From Lonicera japonica (lineage: Eukaryota; Streptophyta; Magnoliopsida; Dipsacales; Caprifoliaceae): a DNA stretch of 64,000 bases. The position numbers and the translations under genes are program-made. Location: the NCBI GenBank assembly GCA_021464415.1, contig CM038469.1, forward strand, positions 6,240,501 to 6,304,500, in the 5' to 3' direction. This document shows positions 48,813-59,593 of the stretch, piece by piece. The first letter of the stretch is position 1, and each line of letters begins with the position of its first letter. The notes beneath the pieces are model-generated. The model had not been told where the DNA came from, ran no database searches, and saw only the letters and a program-made list of their open reading frames with translations.

Positions 48813-51414
48813 CTTCTCTTATTCAAATGAAAAAATAGTATTAATACATGAACTAACAAGGTTTGAACTAATGAGCATTTAAAATCTTAGGGTGTTTTTA
48901 AATGCACTCGTAATCAATCTTTTCATCATAATATGAGAATATTTTCTTCTAACCGCATCAGTTCTTTATATATATTGCACTTCACCCCAATTGTGGGACG
49001 AGTATATTGGAACAATGCAGGGACGATAAAGTTTCATCCATAAAACTAAAAACATTAAATAATATTGAATTTTTCATTAATATAAGACATAATGAACAAA
49101 ATTTACATCGTTCCTAATAAATTTCATTAAAAATTATGTATGCATAGTACCTCTGAAAATAGAAAATATTAATTATGATAAATATAATTTTAGCAATTAT
49201 ATGATATGTCATATAATCTTTCATTAATCATTGATCCCAAATGGTTATTATTCATATTTCAAAATTTTCTACAAATTTATTTTTATCACATAAATAAATA
49301 CAAGTCTTAATTCACTACACCAAAAACATTAAAATATCAATTTATTGTGTGTAAATATATATATATATAGCAGTAGAATGGTATGTACTTTTTACCATAG
49401 GTTATGGTGAGTACTTCTCTAAATTTGTACATTTTTGTTGTATTTAGGGGTGATAATCCATCAAATATTGTTATATCAACTATATAAACTTTAATTAATT
49501 AATATGATAAGCACTATACGTTCTTACTAATTTATGGTAAATAATGGTGTGGTGTAACTTATTATGGTATGCGTGCACACACCATATTGAATACTCTATT
49601 ACTTAAAAAATCAAAATGAATAGCTTAAGTTCTGAAAAAATTTTCAAATTAGACAATTAGTATTTCTAATATCATGTAAACATAATTAAAATGTTAAAAC
49701 ACCAACTAAAATCCTAAAGATGTGTTAATTTAGAGAAGTGCCTGCCATAACTTACGGTACTATATATATATATATATGTATCATACACACACATATCATA
49801 CAAATAAAAACTCCAAGTCATGCTAAATATTGGAATTATGTCTAAGAGCAATTGGTTGAACAAAAAAAATCCTTAAAGAACAACTTAATGGTAAACACTT
49901 CAAAATAAAAACCAATATAATTATTATTTGCAGCATATAGCAACCAAAACAGCACAAAATTAAAAGTTATAATTGAGAATCTTAAGCAAATACAAATAGA
50001 CTAATTAAATTTGCTATGTTTAAAAGGATATACATATACGATAACAAAACCCTATGATCTTAAGGCCATACAAAATATGAAAAACACGAAAAAAAGATCA
50101 AAAGAGTAATCATTCTAAGTCAAAGATAAAAATAAAAAAAAAATCCACCAAATATAAAAATTTGTTTACGTCTTGCAATTGGTTAGCTCTATCTCTTCTA
50201 TGTTTTTCGGGTTTACTTTGTAAGATAACTACTTCATAGTTGTGTAAGTGTTTTGTTGTAAAAAATATACGATGGAGAAGAAAAAAACTTGTATAAAAAG
50301 AAGTTAATAGCGCTGATTTTTTCTTAGGATAAAAATCGGGGTGAGAAGAAAGTTGATGGAGCTTAATTTATTTAGCATAATGGGCCGAAACTGTTGGGCC
50401 CATCGCCAAGTTGGGTTGACCTTTTACTTTAACAGAGGCCTAAGCCCAATTACGAGAGACATCTAGGATACATCGGCGACTGAAATACTGCGCAATTGAG
50501 TAAAGCATATCAAGGCTGATCTGGTCATTCATCTACTAATACTTCCTAGGTGACGTTAGTGTACACCAAAGAGATTGTACACCGATATGGTTGTCCCCAC
50601 CAATAGGGGTGGGACACTTGAATTTGGCCGATTAGTTGAACTCCACACCAATGTGGGTGTTATAACCAGATAGAAGTGGATAGCTGTGAAGTGTGAAGTT
50701 AACTAGTTGTGGATAAGACTCAATCTACTTATAAAGTGCTATAGCGTGGCTTGAATTTTACCCTTTATTGTCTTTTTACTAGTTACCCTAGTAAAGTATT
50801 GTAACCATAATTCTACAGATAAGGGGGAGCTTATAAAGAGGATATCAAAACTTGGAGGTAAAAAGATATATAGAAAGAGAGAGTTGGTAGTTTGTAATGA
50901 TGTTCTTTAATCATCACCAAATTAATACAACACACTTAACAAAAAAGGAGAACATATTGTCAGTAGATGTAAAAATCACTAAATGACCAAACTTTAACCC
51001 AAATAAGTTGCTATTTTCTCTTTATTATCCATTGGTGTATTTATTTTGCCAAAAACTTCATTTTGTGGGCCCATCCAATTTTTTGGTCCCCACAAAAGTT
51101 TTTACGCTATTTTTAGGTTATATTTGACTTAGTTTTAAATTTTAGTTTGGTAAAAAAAATTGAGTTTGTGGGTACATTTAAAAACAACAGAAATATTATT
51201 AGGCAATTTTCTACATGAAAATTCAACTACTTATTTTCACTCTTTTAGTAATCCACCATTTTGCATGTATTATAATTAATTTCCTTTACTTAGTGTCTTA
51301 TAACCAGAGGCATATCCATAATTTCAAATTTGGGTTTTTTTTTCAGAAATAAAAGTATTTAACCTTCAAAATATGTTCAAAACATGCTAACTGAGGAAGA
51401 CTTGTAGTGGCTGC

Positions 51415-53196
51415 TGTTGGTCGGATTTCAACCCTAGAGGGGGGGTGAATAGGGTTTTCAAAACTAAATGCGGAATTTAAAAATCTTTTCGAAAATGTTT
51501 TAGTAAAACAAATTTACAAAACAAATTATCAAGGAATGCAATCAAATAAACAATCAAGCAAATAAACAATCTCAAGCAAACAATAATATAGCAATTAAAT
51601 AAAGAGATTGAGTAAGAAAGATTGAACCGATTTGAAGTTCAAGGCTTTTTGTCCACACGGTTTTGGTTTACCAAACCATAGTCCGTGCTCAGTTAGTTCC
51701 CCGAGAATTTCCACTATAACCGATCTCCTTCTGGGTGAAGATCAAACCTCTACAAGTGTTGTCTCACACACTCTACAAGTATTGCTACACCACAATACTC
51801 TCACAAGATACCCTCTTACTAACCTTGTGAAATTTACCTTTCACAAGAACTAAACAAGAATTTACCTTCTTGTTTTTCCTATGAGATTTACCTCTCACAA
51901 ATTTGAATACAAATGTTTGGTGATTCACACCAATTTACAATAACTCTCTCAAGTGTGTATATAATACAATTTGAAGCTCACACTAGAGTTATCTTATTTG
52001 ATCAAGATGATATAGCTCAAAAGATAATGATTGATCAAAAATAATTTCTTGAATCTTTAGATAATGAAGATAGATGAAGAATAGAATTTATGAATGATTC
52101 AAGGTGTTTAGAATGAGTCTTGGAAGTCATATTTATAGTGCCAAAAGTGATATAGCCGTTTGAGGTGAATATATAAATTAATGGGGCAAAAATGCACTTT
52201 AAATAAAATTCCAACGGCTATTTTTGGCCATGTAGTCGACTCCCTAGTGCCCATGTATTCGAATACATGGTGTAGTCGACTACCCCATAATCCATGTAGT
52301 CGACTACATGGTTCTGGAGACAGATTTCCGCTGACAGCAAATTTCTGATTTGTTTTGATCATATCTCATGATCCAGCCGTTAGAATTTGATGAAATTTTG
52401 TATATAAGAACTATAATGTGTTATCTAACTTCTGTCAAAATTTCATAATGATCGGAGTCCGGGAAGGCCTCCAACAAACCGTTAGATTAAAACTGCGCTA
52501 AAACGGAGCGAGTCTAGAAAGGGAAAAATAAACATTTTTGCAATTAAGTTCCAAAAACAATTTTGATGTTTGGGATATGTCAAATATATTATCCTAAGAC
52601 ACCTATTTTCATGAGAGCTCAAAATATGCCCAAATCAATTTAATATGAAATTATTTGAAAACCGGTTTTTACAAGAATGGTGTTTTTAAAGAAATTTTGA
52701 TTCAAACTGATTTTGATCAATCTAACAATGATGTAAGTTCATATTTGAGCTATATAATCAATCAATTAAGAAACTTTACATTAATCCTAAGCAAACACTC
52801 AATTACCGAATATGTGAGTCTTCGAATGCTTCGATTTGTTTCTTCAAATTGATTCTTCACTTGAAGCTTTTCCCTTGAAGCTTTAGTATGTGATCCTTGA
52901 TCTTTTATGCTTCATGAAATGCATTGCTAGCTTGTGAGTGATGAGATTGATCTTCTTGTCTTGTCCAACGCTTGTAGAAGAATGATCTTGATTCGGATAG
53001 ATCGGTTTTAGTCGAATGCTTCGTTGACTTGATCGGATATTGATTGAATGATCCTTGTCAAACTTCCTTTGAGCAATCATGTTATTCTTGATTTTCCAAA
53101 AAAGAAATCTATAATTTTATATTAAAAACATGTTAAATTACACATGATTGATTTATTGTTATTATCAAAATAAGATTAAGACCTTCAAGGTCAACA
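51415..53196. mobile_element. Solo LTR, 1,782 bp, with GCTGC target duplication
   Basis: The element starts TGTTGGTC and ends GGTCAACA (TG...CA, inverted except one base). GCTGC flanks it at 51,410-51,414 and 53,197-53,201. The paralogous empty site in unit A is 22,689-22,693. The opening (CAACCCTAGAGGGGGGGTGAATAGG split across 51,429-51,453) is a type I associate with long-LTR plant elements, possibly SIRE/Maximus copia. Two perfect 20-bp palindromes lie inside. No coding region is supported. Confidence 0.9.
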
Positions 53197-53811
53197 GCTG
53201 CGTTTTGTTTTATTCATATATATATAATGGTAAATTTATGTTGTTTAAGAAACCCTCCCAAAAATCCAAAAGTTTATAAATTTTACATGTATATAAAAAA
53301 AAAAACCCTTAAAGGGCCAATAAAGATATAATATTTTTGCATATAATAAGAAATACTATTATTATTAAGGGTGGCATTTTGTAATTGCAAACTCAATATC
53401 GACCAAAAACTGACTGAACTATATTACATAGTAATCGAAAGCTCAAAAATTAACTTGGTTTGTAACCGACTATTATTATTACCAGTATCCAATTTGATTT
53501 TAATTGACTAACCGAATTTTATATTTTTAAATTTTTTTATACTCATTTTATAGACTAAGGGTGCGCTTGTTTTGTTTTATGAATCTGAATGCTAAATTTG
53601 AAGACTGAATACTAGTTCTAAAGTTTGAAAACTAAATATGAAAAATCTATTTATTTTGTTTCTGAGCGTCATAACAAAGTATGTGTTATTTGTTTGAACA
53701 TATCATATTTGAATGTTGTATAAATATAATTTGGAGAAATTTTTCCTTATCCACTTATATTATAAAAATGACTATATTTAAAAAGATGCAAATAAAAGAT
53801 GCAAATAAAAA

Positions 53812-54240
53812 AGGTAACCGGTGACTGCTAACCGTCTAATTCGTATGTAAATAACGTTTAGCTATTTTAATTCAGACACACAGAGGAGAGGACGAAGCGA
53901 ACGAAATCCAAAAATGGATTTCATCTCATTCACCCACCACCTACCACCTCCTCTTATCTTCCCTTCTCCCTTCACCCACCACCTAACTCTCCTCCTTCCC
54001 TTCTCCCCACCAAACCTCCACAGCCGCTATAAGTTTCACTCACAGACCCTCTCCGATATCAACTCCCTCTCACTCACTCAGATCTGAACTTCTAACTCTC
54101 CCTCTAAATCATTTCATCGTCGATTGATCCACCAGCACGCACCACCGTAGCTATCACATACAACATCATTCAGCTTGCTTCTCTCTGTGTACACTTTCCT
54201 CCATCTATTCTTCTTTCTAATTTGGGGCTTTTAAATTAAA
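53812..54240 (+). other. Second copy of the leader-like block
   Basis: It matches 25,376-25,797, with an extra CTTCACCCACCACC-type stretch near 53,970 and a short gap near 54,118. At 54,240 it is joined directly to kinase sequence instead of continuing as in unit A. Confidence 0.6.
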
Positions 54241-54413
54241 CCAAATATGTATTGGATCTGCACTGGGACTGCAATTTCTTCATACAAGTTCAAAGCACAG
54301 AATTATTCACCGTGATGTGAAGTTCACCAACATTTTACTAGACCAAAGATGGGTGGCGAAGGTCTCTGAGGTTTGTCCAAGATGGGACCCACTTGTCCAC
54401 GCAATTACATCAG
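54241..54413 (+). pseudogene. Receptor kinase fragment (catalytic loop region)
   Basis: It corresponds to 40,855-41,013 of the intact gene: the end of the QICIGSA stretch, the IIHRDVK catalytic loop and the start of the DFG region, where bases are missing (GTCTCTGAGGTTTGTCC). It ends abruptly at about 54,413. The 5' part including the thaumatin domain is absent and the leader-like block stands in its place. Confidence 0.85.
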
Positions 54414-54453
54414 CTTCTTTCTCTGCCATCTGTTCGTTGATGACTATTGAAAA

Positions 54454-54712
54454 TGTTAGAAATGATTATATTCTCCAACATCATTAGCATTATTCTTTGT
54501 AATTATTAAAGCTTAGCATTATTCTTCTTTCCTCTTCTTTTCCTTTATTCCCTCCTCCATGTTTCCCTCCTTGTCTCCTCCTTTCTTCCTCATTTTAAGG
54601 CTTCTTGTTTCCTTCTTTACTTGTATATATATACATGCCATTTCCCATTGTAATACACAACATTAATAGATACAAACATTCATTTTCTCTCACTCTCTCT
54701 CTAAGTCTTTCA
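54454..54712 (+). repeat. 5' LTR of the copia element
   Basis: 259 bp, from TGTTAGAAATG to CTAAGTCTTTCA. A TATA-like GTATATATATACATG at about 54,622-54,637 could be the promoter of the element. It looks identical to the 3' LTR. Confidence 0.95.
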
Positions 54713-54724
54713 TGGTATCAGAGC
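54713..54724 (+). other. Primer binding site
   Basis: TGGTATCAGAGC directly follows the 5' LTR. It is the standard copia primer site complementary to the 3' end of initiator methionine tRNA, where minus-strand DNA synthesis starts. Confidence 0.95.
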
Positions 54725-54762
54725 GATTGTGATCCTACTCAAAATTATTCTCCATCTAAGCC

Positions 54763-54766
<4 letters not shown>

Positions 54767-54799
<33 letters not shown>
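54767..54799 (+). repeat. 33-base A tract in the element leader
   Basis: An uninterrupted run of 33 A lies between the primer site and the 30-bp repeats. It could be replication slippage or part of a leader structure; its exact length could be a sequencing artefact. Confidence 0.85.
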
Positions 54800-54802
<3 letters not shown>

Positions 54803-54900
54803 CCACGTCATCACCCAGCACAGTCATCTGCCACGTATCAGCCACATCATCTTTGACCGGCCATGTCATCGTTGACTGCCAAGTAAGCAAATTTTTCTTA

Positions 54901-55140
54901 TTATTCTCATATTCACCCCAGAACTTTCTGTTATTCCCATATTCACCCCAAAACCTTCTGTTATTCTCATATTCACCCCAGAACTTTCTGTTATTCCCAT
55001 ATTCACCCCAGAACTTTCTGTTATTCCCATATTCACCCCAAAACCTTCTGTTATTCTCATATTCACCCCGGAACTTTTTGTTATTTCCATATTTGCCCCA
55101 GAACTTTCTGTTATTCTCATATTCACCCTCGAACCTTCTG
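54901..55140 (+). repeat. 30-bp tandem repeat, eight copies, in the element leader
   Basis: Eight consecutive 30-base units of the form TTATT(C)(C/T)CATATTCACCCC + (A/G)(A)ACCTTCTG start at 54,901, 54,931 and so on to 55,111. The period is a multiple of three, and the frame is open as a 10-residue repeat (F/L-L-L-F-x-Y-S-P-Q-N) until TAA at 55,153. I see no ATG opening that frame. The true gag start is 55,210. Confidence 0.9.
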
Positions 55141-55209
55141 TTAATTCCAAATTAATCCAAAATCTATCCAAATTGCCCCAAATCTCCAAAATCAATCCCA
55201 AATACTTTT

Positions 55210-56073
55210 ATGGATCGTCCCGAAATCTCTCGACCTATTTCCATCACTCTCAATGGACCCAACTACATCCACTGGGCCCAGGCCATGACTAGTTTCCTAC
55301 AAGCTCGAAGGGTGTGGCGTCTTATCACTGGAGAGGTTACTAAACCATGTCAAAAGGAAGATGAGTCAGATGAAAAATTTTCCGTCAGGCAAGATGACTG
55401 GATCGCTAACAATGGTGATATCATTACATGGTGCCGCAATTCTTCTATTTCCTCCATTAATCAACAGTTTGGGCGCTTTACCACTGGGAAAGAAGTTTGG
55501 GATTTTCTCAAATCTCGATACACTACTAAAGATCTTGCACACCAATACCAACTTTTGACTGCCCTCCAAGCCAAAAGACAACAACCTGATCAATCCATTG
55601 ATGATTTCATATCTGAGATGCAAGCTATATGGGATCAATTAGCTCTTTCTGAACCCGTCTGGTCGTGTACCACTGATGTTGAGAAGTTTGTAACTTATAG
55701 GGATCAACAACATGTGATGACACTACTCATGGCCTTGCATGACCGTTTTGAGCCTGTTCGAGCATCTCTTCTCCATCGTCATCCATTGCCAACTCTTGAT
55801 GACGCTGTCACGGCCCTTCATTTTGAAGAAACCAGACTTGGGGTAAATTCCAAGAACTCTAGTGGAGTACTTGCTGTCACTCAGTCAAAATCTGGACAAT
55901 CATCAAAGGAATGTACATACTGTCATGAGACTACCCATACGCTGCTCTACTGTCCCAAACGGGTTTGTAAGTACTGTCATAAGCGAGGTCCAAAACATTT
56001 CGGTTCTGATTGTTACAAGAATCCTGCCAGAAATAATAATATCAGATCTGACACTGCTGCTGCCGCCACTTAA
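55210..56073 (+). CDS. gag: Copia gag (nucleocapsid/capsid polyprotein part)
   Basis: 287 codons from the first ATG after the repeats to an in-frame TAA. The N-terminus (LNGPNYIHWAQAM) is the start typical of copia gag proteins, followed by the capsid-like UBN2 region (about residues 50-200). Near the end are two zinc knuckles: CTYCHETTHTLLYC (CX2CX4HX4C) and a CX2CX6HX4C variant starting CKYC. The protein would assemble into particles and bind element RNA. The TAA at 56,071-56,073 lies just before the protease, in the same frame as pol; copia elements usually have one continuous frame, so this is either a fresh nonsense change or a readthrough signal. Confidence 0.9.
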   Translation: MDRPEISRPISITLNGPNYIHWAQAMTSFLQARRVWRLITGEVTKPCQKEDESDEKFSVRQDDWIANNGDIITWCRNSSISSINQQFGRFTTGKEVWDFLKSRYTTKDLAHQYQLLTALQAKRQQPDQSIDDFISEMQAIWDQLALSEPVWSCTTDVEKFVTYRDQQHVMTLLMALHDRFEPVRASLLHRHPLPTLDDAVTALHFEETRLGVNSKNSSGVLAVTQSKSGQSSKECTYCHETTHTLLYCPKRVCKYCHKRGPKHFGSDCYKNPARNNNIRSDTAAAAT

Positions 56074-59000
56074 CCACCACCTACTCCAGCATCACTTGTC
56101 ACCAATAATGATCTTGCTGAAATGCTAAAACAGGTTTTATCTGGTCCATCTAATGCAATGTCTGTAACTTCAGGTAATTCTTGGTATTTTGATTCTGGCT
56201 GTTGTAACCACATGACATCTGATTCCACAATATTTCTTTCAAAACATTCTACCCCACACACATCTCCCATTAAAACAGCTGATGGATCCCAATTACCTGT
56301 TAACTATATTGGACCAATATCCACATCCAACCTATCCCTTGCATCTACATTTCACATTCCTAAGTTGACTATAAATCTTATATCTGTTGGTCAACTCTGT
56401 GATCTTGGTCTAAATGTTGTATTTTCTTCTTCTGGTTGCCATGTACAGGATCCAAGGACGAAGCAAATCATTGGGATAGGCCGTAAAATTGGTCGGATGT
56501 TCGAGCTCATTCACCTCCATACACCATCTGAACTCACATCTACTTTGTCCACTGCTCCAGCTCTCTCCAGCTCTCCTTTCGAATTGTGGCATTCTCGGTT
56601 AAGTCATATCTCCAAAGATAGGCTTAAATCTCTTATTTCTACTGGTAAATTAGGAACTGTCCAATCAGAAAGTATATCTTGTCTATCGTGTCAACTTGGA
56701 AAACAACCTGCGTTATCCTTTAATAAAAGTGATTCTCTTTCCTCTGCACCATTTGATCTTATTCACTCTGATGTGTGGGGACCCTCTCCTCATAGCACCA
56801 TGGGGGGGTCAAAATATTTTGTTGTTTTCATTGATGATCACACTCGATTTACTTGGATATATCTTATGAAAAATCGTTCCGAATTACCACAGATATATTA
56901 CAATTTTGCCAAAATGATTCAAACCCAATTTTCTAAACCAATCAAAATATTTCGTGCTGATAATGCCATGGAATATAAAGAATCCAACTTTCTAAATTTT
57001 TTGCGTCAGCAAGGAACTATTTCTCAATATTCTTGTCCTGGCACTTCTCAACAAAATGGACGAGCTGAACGCAAACATCGTCACATTTTAGATACAGTTC
57101 GAACCCTTCTCATATCTAGTGGATGTCCTGAAAGTTTTTGGGGCGAAGCAGCTCTTACTTCGGACTATACCATTAATCGTCATCCTATTCCATCTTTTCA
57201 AAATCAATCGCCTTATGAAAGGTTGTATGGTCATTCACCAAATTATAACCTTTTAAAAGTTTTTGGTTGCGTTTGCTTTGTCCTCCTTCAGCCTCATGAA
57301 CATTCCAAACTGGAACCTCGTTCTCGCCTTTGTTGCTTCCTCGGGTATGGGATAGAACATAAGGGTTATCGGTGTTGGGATCCAATCTCGAAACGACTTC
57401 GCATTTCACGTCATGTCATTTTTTGGGAACACAAAATGTTTTCATCAATCTCTAAATTTCATATCACCACCGAAACCTCTCTCCCGTTCTTCACTAGCTC
57501 TACTGCCGACTTATACCCATCCGTCTCCTCTACACCGTCGCCGGTTATTAACGAAATTCATGAACCACCTGCTGACACTCCGCCCACAGAGTTGAACCCA
57601 TCTATCACTACCACTGATCCATCTAATGACTCGTCTCCTGTACCAACAACGGACTATTCTGATGATGCTGGTTCGTCCAACGATTCTGAGCATCAAACAC
57701 CTCAACCTCGTCAGTCTAATCGGGTAAGACAGTTACCTCATCATCTTCGTGACTATCACTGTTATTCTACCATATTTTCACATCATGAACCCACATCTTA
57801 TAAAGAGGCTAGTTCTAATCCTATGTGGCAGCAAGCTATGTCTGAAGAATTACAGGCTTTAGATAAAGCCCAAACTTGGGAATTGGTCACTCTTCCACCG
57901 GGAAAGATAGCAGTCGGATGCAAATGGGTTTATAAAATCAAAACAAAATCAGATGGATCTATTGATCGATACAAAGCTCGACTTGTAGCTAAAGGTTTTA
58001 ATCAAGAATATGGTATCGATTATGAAGAAACATTTGCTCCCGTTGCTCGTTTAACCACTGTCAGAAGCCTTCTCGCAGTTGCTGCTGTTCGTAAATGGCA
58101 ACTTTCTCAGATGGATGTAAAGAATGCCTTTTTAAATGGTGATCTTTCTGAAGAAGTCTACATGAAACCACCTCCAGGGGTTCCACATTCCATCTCTCAA
58201 GTTTGCAAGCTTCGTCGAGCTTTATATGGCCTTAAGCAAGCTCCTCGTGCCTGGTTTGAAAAGTTCAGCTCTACCATTCGAGAACTAGGTTTTATTTCTA
58301 GTTCATATGACTATGGCCTTTTTATTCGAAAAAGGGAGACTGGTATCACACTTCTTATTCTCTACGTAGATGACATGATTATCACTGGGGATGATGTTAC
58401 TGGTATCTCTGATCTCAAACAATCTCTCAGTCAACATTTTGAGATGAAAGATCTTGGCCGTCTGAATTACTTCTTGGGGCTTGAAGTTCTCTCTGATTCT
58501 GCTGGTTATTACCTCTCTCAGGCCAAATATGCTTCTGATATTCTTGCCCGGGCTGGTCTCACTGATTGTAAAACCGTTGCTACTCCACAAGAAGCAGGTC
58601 TTCGTCTCACTCCTCTTGATGGTACTCTTCTTGATGATGCAACTCTATATCGTCAGATCGTTGGCAGCTTAGTCTATCTCACCGTTACTCGTCCAGATAT
58701 TGCATATGCTGTTCATATTGTCAGTCAATTTATGTCAGCTCCGCGATCTACCCACTATGCTGCAGTTCTTCGCATTCTTAGATATATTAAAGGGACTTTA
58801 TTCCATGGCCTACATTTTTCATCCACATCATCTCTTGAGATTCGCGCATACTCTGATTCAGACTGGGCTGGTGACCCTACTGATAGACGTTCCACTACAG
58901 GATACTGCATTTTCTTGGGGGATTCACTTATATCTTGGCGCAGCAAGAAACAGTCACTTGTCTCTCGCTCGAGTACTGAGGCAGAATATCGTGCTCTTGC

Positions 59001-59316
59001 AGACACTACTCAGGAACTCATTTGGCTACGCTGGCTCCTTTCAGACATGGGAGTTTCTCATCGTCTTCCAACTGTCATTGGGTGTGATAATCGGAGTGCT
59101 ATTCAAATTGCCCACAATGATGTCTTTCACGAACGAACAAAACATATCGAGATTGACTGTCATTTTGTTCGTCAGCATGTGTCCAGCAATTCTATCCGCC
59201 TTATTTCCATCTCATCCATAGATCAACCCGCGGACATATTCACTAAAGTTCATCCCACAGGTCGCTTTCAGAATTTGCTTTCCAAACTCAAGCTGGCCTT
59301 CCATTTGCCACCTTGA
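56074..59316 (+). CDS. pol: Copia pol: protease, integrase, reverse transcriptase, RNase H
   Basis: An open frame without stops runs from after the gag TAA to 59,316; the first ATG is 56,122 (1,064 codons from there, numbering below from that Met). Protease: WYFDSGCCNHMTS, catalytic Asp24-Ser-Gly. The pre-integrase zinc motif (HxLSH ... CLSC) is around 155-190. Integrase catalytic acids: the Asp of HSDVWGP (about 216), the Asp of RADNAMEY (about 279) and the Glu of NGRAERK (about 316). Reverse transcriptase starts near 587, with the YVDDM active site at about 748. RNase H is from about 911 (SDSDWAGD...STEAEY). All catalytic motifs look kept and no frameshift is visible, so the enzymes could be made if the gag stop is passed. 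Confidence 0.92.
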   Translation, partial: PPPTPASLVTNNDLAEMLKQVLSGPSNAMSVTSGNSWYFDSGCCNHMTSDSTIFLSKHSTPHTSPIKTADGSQLPVNYIGPISTSNLSLASTFHIPKLTINLISVGQLCDLGLNVVFSSSGCHVQDPRTKQIIGIGRKIGRMFELIHLHTPSELTSTLSTAPALSSSPFELWHSRLSHISKDRLKSLISTGKLGTVQSESISCLSCQLGKQPALSFNKSDSLSSAPFDLIHSDVWGPSPHSTMGGSKYFVVFIDDHTRFTWIYLMKNRSELPQIYYNFAKMIQTQFSKPIKIFRADNAMEYKESNFLNFLRQQGTISQYSCPGTSQQNGRAERKHRHILDTVRTLLISSGCPESFWGEAALTSDYTINRHPIPSFQNQSPYERLYGHSPNYNLLKVFGCVCFVLLQPHEHSKLEPRSRLCCFLGYGIEHKGYRCWDPISKRLRISRHVIFWEHKMFSSISKFHITTETSLPFFTSSTADLYPSVSSTPSPVINEIHEPPADTPPTELNPSITTTDPSNDSSPVPTTDYSDDAGSSNDSEHQTPQPRQSNRVRQLPHHLRDYHCYSTIFSHHEPTSYKEASSNPMWQQAMSEELQALDKAQTWELVTLPPGKIAVGCKWVYKIKTKSDGSIDRYKARLVAKGFNQEYGIDYEETFAPVARLTTVRSLLAVAAVRKWQLSQMDVKNAFLNGDLSEEVYMKPPPGVPHSISQVCKLRRALYGLKQAPRAWFEKFSSTIRELGFISSSYDYGLFIRKRETGITLLILYVDDMIITGDDVTGISDLKQSLSQHFEMKDLGRLNYFLGLEVLSDSAGYYLSQAKYASDILARAGLTDCKTVATPQEAGLRLTPLDGTLLDDATLYRQIVGSLVYLTVTRPDIAYAVHIVSQFMSAPRSTHYAAVLRILRYIKGTLFHGLHFSSTSSLEIRAYSDSDWAGDPTDRRSTTGYCIFLGDSLISWRSKKQSLVSRSSTEAEYRALADTTQELIWLRWLLSDMGVSHRLPTVIGCDNRSAIQIAHNDVFHERTKHIEIDCHFVRQHVSSNSIRLISISSIDQPADIFTKVHPTGRFQNLLSKLKLAFHLPP

Positions 59317-59318
59317 GT

Positions 59319-59329
59319 TTGAAGGGGGG
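59319..59329 (+). other. Polypurine tract
   Basis: TTGAAGGGGGG lies immediately before the 3' LTR, where plus-strand DNA synthesis is primed in LTR elements. Confidence 0.85.
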
Positions 59330-59588
59330 TGTTAGAAATGATTATATTCTCCAACATCATTAGCATTATTCTTTGTAATTATTAAAGCTTAGCATTATTC
59401 TTCTTTCCTCTTCTTTTCCTTTATTCCCTCCTCCATGTTTCCCTCCTTGTCTCCTCCTTTCTTCCTCATTTTAAGGCTTCTTGTTTCCTTCTTTACTTGT
59501 ATATATATACATGCCATTTCCCATTGTAATACACAACATTAATAGATACAAACATTCATTTTCTCTCACTCTCTCTCTAAGTCTTTCA
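59330..59588 (+). repeat. 3' LTR of the copia element
   Basis: 259 bp, no difference seen from the 5' LTR at 54,454-54,712. Matching LTRs are identical at insertion, so insertion was recent. Confidence 0.95.
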
Positions 59589-59593
59589 GAAAA

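Larger units (their letters stand above)
46611..53800. repeat. Segmental duplication unit B (partner of 18.6-23.3 kb)
   Basis: It is collinear with unit A but carries solo LTRs at 48,140-48,812 and 51,415-53,196 and a 127-bp tandem duplication at 47,510, and it lacks the 19,808 MITE. At its right end (about 53,800) it jumps to the equivalent of 25,376, so the ~2 kb found at 23.3-25.4 kb in unit A is absent here. Nothing coding is conserved. Confidence 0.85.
54454..59588 (+). mobile_element. Complete Ty1/copia LTR retrotransposon, very young
   Basis: A 5,135-bp element with two 259-bp LTRs that look identical base for base, bounded by TG...CA and flanked by GAAAA (54,449-54,453 and 59,589-59,593). 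A Met-tRNA-type primer site, a leader with an A tract and 30-bp repeats, gag, a protease-integrase-reverse transcriptase-RNase H frame and a polypurine tract follow in order. Integrase before reverse transcriptase makes it copia. The RNase H end resembles Ivana/Oryco-type elements from memory, not verified. It inserted into an already broken receptor kinase copy. Confidence 0.95.
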
